Shown here: in pieces, positions 56,900 to 64,000 of the stretch
How the letters are laid out: every line of letters starts with the position of its first letter
Position numbering within the stretch: the stretch's first letter is position 1
Source: Erythroxylum novogranatense
Taxonomy: Eukaryota; Streptophyta; Magnoliopsida; Malpighiales; Erythroxylaceae
DNA length: 64,000 nt
Reading direction: 5' to 3'
Assembly (NCBI GenBank): GCA_029891385.1
Contig: CM057228.1
Span: forward strand, 19,926,309 to 19,990,308
The notes under the pieces: model-generated
What the model saw: only the letters and a program-made list of their open reading frames with translations
Told to the model about the DNA's origin: nothing
Databases searched by the model: none
Program-made: the position numbers and the translations under genes

Positions 56900-58168
56900 C
56901 AGGGTCGTTCCTATAGTTTTATAAGCCCTGGGCGAAATTAAAAAAAAGAGTCCCAATAAATTGACAATATTCTCAAGTTTACATATTTGTATGAAACATA
57001 AATGACTCAATTTATAAGTTTACATAACCAACTAAATATTAAATGATCATAACACTAACAAATGCACAGAGGATCATGATTTATGAAAAACAATTTCTCC
57101 GTGTATTTCTAAATGCAAAATCATTAATAATATTATCAAGATCAATATTTTCCAACATATCATTCTCAATACATGACATAGCTAAATCATTTAACCTTTC
57201 TTGTGACATTGATGACCTCAAGTAGGTTTTTAATAATTTTAACTTTGAAAAACTTCTCTCAACTGATGCTACAGTCACAAGTATAGTTAATATAGGGCTT
57301 ATTTGCTCAATATACTATAAATTTTCTAAAGTGGATGCATTTGGTATATGATCATCCTCACTCAGATTTCTAATATCCTCATGAATATGAATCTCATCAC
57401 TTAAGTTTTCTTTATGTTGTTCAAAACCAACTTCACGTAATTCCTCAGGACTCTCACTAGAGGAGCCTACTCTTTTAATAAATTTATTTATTGCTCCTTT
57501 TTGGGATTCTATCAACTGTGCTACTTGTTTTCTTTTTTTTTCTTCCTTTTTTCACTTCCAGACAAATGTTTTTTAAGCAACATAATATAAACTAATTATA
57601 ACACAGCTGGATTAGAAAAAGAACAAAAGCACATGTATGGAACTGGAAGAAGTATGCAAGCACAACCAAACTCCAACAGCTTCACAATATATCACAAAGA
57701 TATATAAATGGTATTATATCATGTAATACAAGAAAAATAAATAGCAAAATTTAATATTTAATATTCAAAATAAAAACAAAAATAAAAATATATTAAAAAT
57801 CAGAAAATTTACCTTTAATTATATTTAGAATTAGTAAGATGTAATCGTAAAATTTTTTTCTTTGTTAATTTTAAATTGGAGCACTTTAAATATATATATT
57901 GATAAAAGAAGAAATTAGAAGAATGCAAGTATAATTCAATATTTCAAAACTATTTATAAATATTAAGACCATAAAATTACCTTTACTTTAAAATTTTTTT
58001 TTATTATAATGTTAGATTATAACGTTATAATCATCTACAATGTTAAAGTCATGACTTCATAGTTTTAAAGTTGTTGCTTTAACGTTGTAGCCATTAAATT
58101 ATTTAAAGAAAGGGCTGAGGGACCCCCTCTTATAGAGGGCCCTGGGCAAGGGCCATTGGCCGGCCCTG
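56900..58168 (-). mobile_element. Deleted hAT DNA transposon, 1269 bp
   Basis: Ends are CAGGGTCGTTCC on the left and, inverted, CAGGGCCGGCCAATGG on the right; the subterminal GCCCTGGGC word occurs in both ends. Perfect 8-bp duplications AGGCCCTT lie at 56892-56899 and 58169-58176, the hAT signature. Inside, on the minus strand, only the first and last parts of a transposase remain. The element cannot move by itself. Confidence 0.92.
57081..57570 (-). pseudogene. hAT transposase remnant, N-terminal piece fused to dimerisation domain
   Basis: Minus strand: a K/R-rich start (about 57560-57520), then MIESQKGAINKFIKRVGSSS-like text and an acidic stretch (57515-57316), a TAG stop at 57313-57315, then in the same frame ISPILTILVTVASVERSFSK, LKLLKTYLRSSMSQERLNDL and AMSCIENDMLENIDLDNI (57300-57081). 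The VASVERSFSKLKLLKTYLRS block is the C-terminal hAT dimerisation domain, as in the zinc-finger MYM-type-1-like group of plant hAT transposases. The catalytic middle (several hundred residues) is deleted. The frame is conserved across the junction except for one stop. Confidence 0.85.
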
Positions 58169-58176
58169 AGGCCCTT

Positions 58177-60380
58177 CTTGAAATGTTATCGTTTCGCGGT
58201 ATGCTTTGTGGTTGGCCTACATCTTTGTAAATGAACTGATGATTATCTTATATCATTTGTTTTAACTTTTTTTAAAAATAAAACTTGCGATTTTGCCTTG
58301 GTCAGGTAGTGAAGTTGTTGGTGTACTTGTACTGACTTGTTCTGTTGTTTCCAAAAGAAATTAATGTCTCAACTTTGACTAAGCAAGTGCAAAAACTAAT
58401 AAGAATAGCTTTCGTTTAAACATTGAGATATGGATTAGATATATCCGATTGCGACTTTCAGTTGACAAAGGAGTTGACTCTTGGAAACATTCAACCAGGA
58501 CGCTTTCACATCATGGCAAGACCTTAAATACAATAGTATTTTCTTGTACAAGAACTAGAGGATAAACCTTGGCGGACGCTAATTCCAATGACAAGGAAAG
58601 GTTTTGCCATGTGTATCTAAGCATCTAGTTGTTCTCAATGAATTGTTTTCGGCATAAACCATGGAGAAATTGTTTCGACTTATTTCAGGGCATCAGTCCA
58701 TGACAAGGAGTCTAGGCAGCTGAAACTTCAAATGAGAAAAACAAATTGTCATGCCGTCTCTGTTTATCTGCAGAGTTGTCTATTCTTTTTAATGTCAACA
58801 CTAATTACTCCTTTTCTTTTCCCAGAAATGAAACATAACCCGTGTCCAAATCGTTCCGATTTATTCTCGTACATCAACCCATGACAGAAGAGTCGAGACT
58901 GCTAAAACTCAACTCTTTCTTGGTTCATCTTATGCGCAGACTTGCCTATTCTTGGAACATCAGCATTCTATCTGCCAGTGGTTGAGCTTTTTGGGTTGTT
59001 TGTCCTGCTTGAAAATATTCCATCGCAGGGTGAACTCATTGACCAATTTCCCAAGCTCCAATTTCGTCCCTGATTCGATTTCTCCTCTGCATTACTCTTT
59101 ATCCTGAACTGCCACTTCAATTGTGAAGTTACCTAGAAAATCTTTGGCCTTTAATTGATGTGCTGATAAGGAGATTACAAGTATTGCAGACATTAATGCT
59201 GTAATGGAAAATTCAAGATAGCCTGAAAACTAGGGATGTGCCATGCATGTTTGCCAAGGATGATTAAGTTTATATCTAGCAGGCCAAGGTGTCTGCAATT
59301 ATTCGTTTAAGCTTCTATTGTTAGTCCCCTGGTGGCCAAAGCTTGCCTTGCCAATCAGGGGTACAACAAATTGTTGGAATTTCCTTTTTCTTGAACTCAC
59401 TTATTATCCACCGCCTGTCAATTATGCTACCAATTTGCAGCTTTCGTTGAGTAAGTTTATAGGATGTCTGACTCGCATACAAAACATCGCCATCGTTGCT
59501 TATGGTAGTGATCCATCTACAAAGATGCTATATAGCTACCACCAGGTTGGCTGGTTGAGGAATACTAAGAGATGCCTGGAATAGATCCAGTAGAGCATTC
59601 CAGGTTCTCTTTTCACACAGTTGTTCCGAACCTGCTAAAAACCGTATGTAGAATCATCGATCTTGTCATATTCTACAAGACAGTTTACGTGAAAAAACAC
59701 GGTACAAGTTTTGTCGCAAATAATATCAATATTGATTATCATCCTATCAGAATTAAACAGAATGCAACATACCTTGATCACCTACTGCAAAAAATTATTT
59801 AATAACATCTCAAGTTGGAGTCTCTTAACAAATGAAATGAACTAACAAACAACAAGTCCTGCATTTCAACGCGTTTATGTAATGTAATGTAATGTTTGAT
59901 ATTGGATATTTTATTTAGGGAATTCCGCTTCTTTCAGGTTCTGGGTTTGGACCATTCTTTGGCATCTTATCCGCAAAGAGGCATGTTACATGTGCACGAA
60001 TTAAACGCCAGTCGAGGCTTCATATTAGCAACAAATAACATGAAACATGAAACATGAAACTAAAAGCACTGCTACAAGCAGTTTCTGCTGGTCACAGCAA
60101 CCAAATGAGGCGTTAAACTCCATAGATCAGTCACTGTTAGTCACCACATGGACAAAATGAGAGGAAAAGACACACAAGTTCCTAGAAACTTGGCTTAGAT
60201 GCCAGGGGGCAAAAACGAAGCGCATTGAGTTGTAACATGCTGGACAAAACTTCTGAAGTGACGTACACCAACAACTGTATTTAGTATTCACCGATCTCTT
60301 TCTTTGTGCAGATCGTATCCTTTTGTAATATAATAACAGCATTCTGCATTTCCTGATACTCCTGCTTTTATTCCTCAGAA
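58177..60380. other. Non-coding sequence between the hAT element and the RFC3-like gene
   Basis: No gene recognised. Two diverged copies of a segment lie about 185 bp apart: around 58670-58790 (CATGACAAGGAGTCTAGGCA) and 58856-58960 (CATGACAGAAGAGTCGAGAC), both followed by a CAGA.TTG.CTATTCTT word. The last few hundred bases are likely to contain the promoter of the downstream gene, but I see no decisive TATA box. Confidence 0.45.
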
Positions 60381-60502
60381 TCAATACCCTTCTTTTGTTC
60401 TTGAAACTTGCCGTTCTAATTGAGTCCCTGGTCCGAAATTATCCGCCAACTGTGAATCAAATACGAAGCAATTTTCTTGTTGCTTTAACGCTGTGAGAAG
60501 CA
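60381..60502 (+). other. Probable 5' leader of the RFC3-like gene
   Basis: Lies directly upstream of the ATG at 60503 (context GAAGCAATGG, favourable in plants). There is an in-frame stop (TGA of GCTGTGAGAAGC) at 60493-60495, so this ATG is the first usable one in frame. The transcript start is not defined. Confidence 0.45.
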
Positions 60503-63500
60503 ATGGAGAATGGTTCGAAGAGGTATAATAAGCAGAGCCGAAGCGGGTATGAGCCTTCCGACGTAGAAACCGACGGGCATGATAGTCCACTTCATAAGCA
60601 TGATCATAAAAATGAAACCTTTTCTCCGGAAAACCTGAAAGATGCAGCTTTTCTAAGGAAGCTCAGTCCTAAGAGACATAGCAGGAGGCACTCTTCAAGA
60701 TCCATTGGTTTTTCTTTGGCAGAAGACTCTGTGGTAAGCCAAGCACCAAGGGAACAAATCAGCAAGCCAACACACAAGTTAAGGAGAGATGATAGAAGAT
60801 CTGTTTCACCTATTCAAAGTCAAACAAGCCATGTTCCCTTCTTAAAACCAGAGATTGGAAAACAAGTTTATCCAAGTCATTCAGGGAAAGAGGAACATGG
60901 CAGGTATGATGATGATGCAAGTGTTGGCTCTGGCAGACGAAAAAATTTGAAGACAACTAGAGAAGACAAGAGTAGAGAGAGATCAAACTCCTCTCGAAGA
61001 TCAAAAACTGCACCGAGGCTAAGAGCTGGTGACAAGGACCAAGAGAACAGCTATGGCAGTAAAGAGAAAAAGTTTGAGAGAAATGTATCACCACTGTCAC
61101 AGGACATGAATCGTAAGCAAAGGGAAATAGATACTTCTCATTCCAAATCCTCTACCGTGGGTGAATTGAATGAGATGATAGCTAACATTAAGATGGCTAG
61201 AGCTTCTGTAACTGGTGATCCAGTCTTCGAAAGCACAGACTCTATATCACCGGGAGACATCTTTTTCTCTCGTGAACATACTGCCTTTGGAATACAGAAA
61301 TTTGGCTTAGCTAAGAAAGGAAACAACGAAGGAAATCAGTATCCTATGCCCGCTAGGTTTAACCAAAAGGATTCTGTTAGTCCTAAGCACCGTAAAGACA
61401 ATGATCATATTGAATATAGACCACATAGAATTGCGACAAACTCGATTTCACAAACCATGTCTTCTAGTTTTTGTACTAGTAGCGATAAGCATAGCAGGGA
61501 AAGCAGTAAGACAAGTGATTGGAGTGGAAAAAGTGGGAACTTCAGAAATTTTGTGGCAAATAGACGAAAGAGCCAATCTGAAACTTGGTTTTCTTGTATG
61601 AGAAGAGGAACCTGCAAGGCCTCAAAGTCGCCTGAAAGAAAATATCATGTTGATGAAGCTTTATTCATTGAAAAAGCAACTGTCATTGAAAGTCTTAGAC
61701 CATTTTGGGCTGATAAGTATCAACCCCGTTCACTGATTGGATTCACTTGTCACAAACGAGAAGCTCAACTCCTTAAGCAACTTGTAAGTAGAATAAGATC
61801 GTCCTCTTGCTTAATTAACTCATCCTCAATGTGCTTTCAAGTCCTCTTAGGCCTATATCCAAACTTATTTGCATGAAATATTATTTTTTCAGCTTTGCTA
61901 ACGTCTTTTATTAGTCATATTCCTTAACACAGTTTATTCTGCAACCATAGGTACTCGATGACAGCATTCCTCATATTTTGTTGAGAGGACCTTCTGGTTC
62001 TGGGAAGAGATCCCTGACAATGGCTCTTCTAGCTGAAATATTTGGCGATGCTGGTTGCAAGGTATGCCATAGGTAATCATATAACTCTTCTTTGTTCTTT
62101 TTTAATAAGATTAATCTGATTGAATCAAAATTTCTTCTGCAGGTATCACATGATTTAAGATACTTCCAATTCAAGGTACGTTTATGCTGGAATTGTGAAT
62201 ATTCTTCTTTCTAGAAAATAGATATCCTAGTTTTCAGAGCTATGTATAGAAATCAAGTTGTAAAGGGATATTGCAGTCACATGTGTAACTTACTGCAATC
62301 AGGATTAATGTTTTTCTTTTTGACACTAAATTATCATCATCCAATCATGAAAAAAGTACATAATTTTCCAATTCAAGCACATATTATGTCTAAACGAATT
62401 GAAATACTGATGGATCAAACAGAATCGAAGAAGTTATACTATGGATCAATCAGAATCGAAGAAGTTATACCATCTTTCAGAAGCTTTGCTCTTATTATGC
62501 CAGTAATTTGTTGTTGACAGGACAAAAAGCCCATGCAGGCGGTTGTTCCCGTAACATACAGTAAGCATCATGTGGAGCTCAATGTACGAACAGAATCAAA
62601 CGCCAAATATGCATTAATAGGTCTCGTTAGGGAAATAAGCAACAAGTTTTCTACAACCCCTGAAATCAGCACTGTTAATTTTGAACCAGAATATACAGGT
62701 TAATTTAGCTCATTACTCCATTATCTTATTACAGTTAACAGTCTACTTGAACCTAAGACGTAATTCTTGTAAATTTCAGTAATAGTTCTCTACGACGTTG
62801 ACAAAGCAGAGGAGAATATCCAGCACTTGATAAAATGGATTATGGACTGTTATACAGATGCTTGTAAACTTGTATTATGTTGTGAAGATGACACAAACAT
62901 CCTGGATTCTGTAAAAGGTCGCTGCAAGGTTATTGATGTTGAAGCTCCAGTGACTCATGAAGTACGTATTCCCTGTTCTTGATTCTTTTCATTCTTAGTA
63001 TCTCAACCTTAGACTTGAGGGGATTTGGATGGCAGAGTGCAGCATCATAATGGCATGTATACATTGGAGTTCCCTAATAAACGTTTCTCAACTACAGTTT
63101 TTTATTTCTGATTCTACCTCCTACTCTTTACAGATCATGGAAGTTCTCATTCAAATTTCCAGGAAAGAGGAATTTGAACTTCCCATGAACTTTGCTGCTA
63201 AGATTGCTACCAAATCAAAGCAGAACTTAAGGGAGGCAATCATGGCTCTTGAAGCCTGCAAAGCTCACAAGTAAGAATGAACATGCCCCCATATTCACAT
63301 CTCTTACACCATTTAAATACTGATAAGAAGAATTGGAACTACTCACCATTTTTGAAATGTGATTGCAGCTATCCGTTTACCGAAGATCAACCAATTCAAA
63401 TCGGTTGGGAAGGGGTTGTGAAAGAACTTGCAGAACAAATCCTGGCTGATCCATCTAATCAGAGGTAATTTTCCTTTCTTCCGGTTGTTATCTTTTTTTT

Positions 63501-63990
63501 GGTCCCCATGCAAAACCCTTCTCCTGTTAGACAACATAACAAGAATGTTTATGCAACTTGCAGCATAGTTGCACGAAAAGCTTCATGCATAGTGTTATCT
63601 TGCTGCTAATTAACAGAGTTTCCATGTTCCAAATTTTGCAGATTATTTTCCATAAGGGGAAAGATTCAAAAGCTTCTTTTGGATTTTGTACACCCCAAAC
63701 TTATTCTCCTGGTAAGCAATAGATTCTTCTCCTGGGATTATCCGGTATAAGATTCCACCTACAACAACATTTCTTAAGGGGTTGTGTTTCTACCAACAGA
63801 AACTTGTAGAACAATTTCTTAGGAGACTTGAGGGCCCTTCAAGAAGGGAGATTTATTACTGGCACGCTTATTATGTAAGTTCTCTTTTCTTCCTGACGTT
63901 TTCTTCTATAACAATGAAACCGAATCTATTATTGCCATTTACAGGATAAGAGGCTCCCTACAGGAACAACTGCGTTGCTCAAACTAGAAG
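60503..63990 (+). CDS. RFC3-like AAA+ clamp-loader homologue with long N-terminal extension (3' end outside window)
   Basis: Ten exons are visible, all with GT-AG borders and consistent phase: 60503-61783, 61951-62061, 62143-62175, 62521-62698, 62780-62961, 63134-63270, 63369-63464, 63642-63711, 63800-63874, 63945-63990 (736 codons plus one base; more follow off the edge). Residues 1-about 395 are low-complexity, rich in S, R, K, D and probably disordered. From about 400 the protein resembles RFC3, a small subunit of the replication factor C complex that loads PCNA in the nucleus: [11 protein letters not shown], Walker A GPSGSGKR (440-447), HHVELNVR, Walker B-like [10 protein letters not shown] (535-544), LVLCCED (sensor 1 region), KGRC (580-583) where RFC subunits have SRC, and [19 protein letters not shown] (C-terminal collar). 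Ordinary RFC3 is about 355 residues, so the extension doubles it. A plant paralogue of RFC3 is the best call; role unproven. Confidence 0.88.
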
Positions 63991-64000
63991 GTAAAGGGCC

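Noticed and set aside
59318..59802. Two adjacent plus-strand ORFs upstream of the RFC3-like gene
   Set aside because: No family motif, codon pattern not distinctive, and frames do not connect by plausible splice sites to the downstream gene.
60381..60590. Minus-strand ORF over the start of the RFC3-like gene
   Set aside because: It is antisense to the leader and first exon, with no homology signal.

Overview
The window looks like a repeat-rich nuclear segment of a flowering plant, most likely a eudicot. The evidence is nested plant-type Ty3/gypsy elements (Athila-like and Tat-like), plant L1-type LINEs carrying an RNase H domain, hAT and Harbinger-like DNA elements, a TRIM-like element, and one intron-containing nuclear gene with GT-AG introns. 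I cannot name the species. Only one host gene is visible: the last 3.5 kb holds most of an RFC3-like AAA+ protein gene on the plus strand, running off the right edge.

Layout. 1-600: AT-rich, with an apparent DNA-element end. 597-3000: 3' part of a degraded LINE (minus). 3000-10839: non-coding, LTR-like sequence in two opposite orientations, with arrays of the palindrome AGTCGACT and an exact 26-bp tandem array. 10840-21304: a decayed Athila-like element (minus) with gag, protease, RT/RNase H and integrase, a PBS matching tRNA-Asp, a 2.6-kb 5' LTR and only about 0.25 kb of 3' LTR. 21305-22715: AT-rich, nothing seen. 22716-30840: a second LINE of the same family (minus), split by a 3.49-kb solo-LTR-like insertion (23850-27339, TSD CCAAG). 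30840-34146: AT-rich DNA with inverted-repeat arms and a 1.2-kb Harbinger-like element (31984-33216, TSD TTA).

34147-43778 and 45397-55726 are two structurally complete Tat-like gypsy elements, here called E1 (TSD AAAAT) and E2 (TSD AATAC). Both have short LTRs (about 340-400 bp), gag-pol on the minus strand with a second (archaeal-type) RNase H, a tandem-repeat array beyond the pol stop, and a long opposite-strand (plus) ORF region with its own TATA box. E2 sits inside a TRIM-like element (45106 to about 55900), in its primer binding site. 56900-58168 is a deleted hAT element with a perfect 8-bp TSD. 60503 to the end is the RFC3-like gene.

Overall history: layers of insertion into one another, followed by decay dominated by C-to-T/G-to-A changes (premature stops, LTR differences), as expected of methylated plant heterochromatin, ending abruptly at an apparently intact gene. 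The most interesting signals are the conserved antisense ORF module of E1/E2, their different tandem arrays at the same place, the 20-bp-phased AGTCGACT arrays, and the unusual clamp-loader paralogue.
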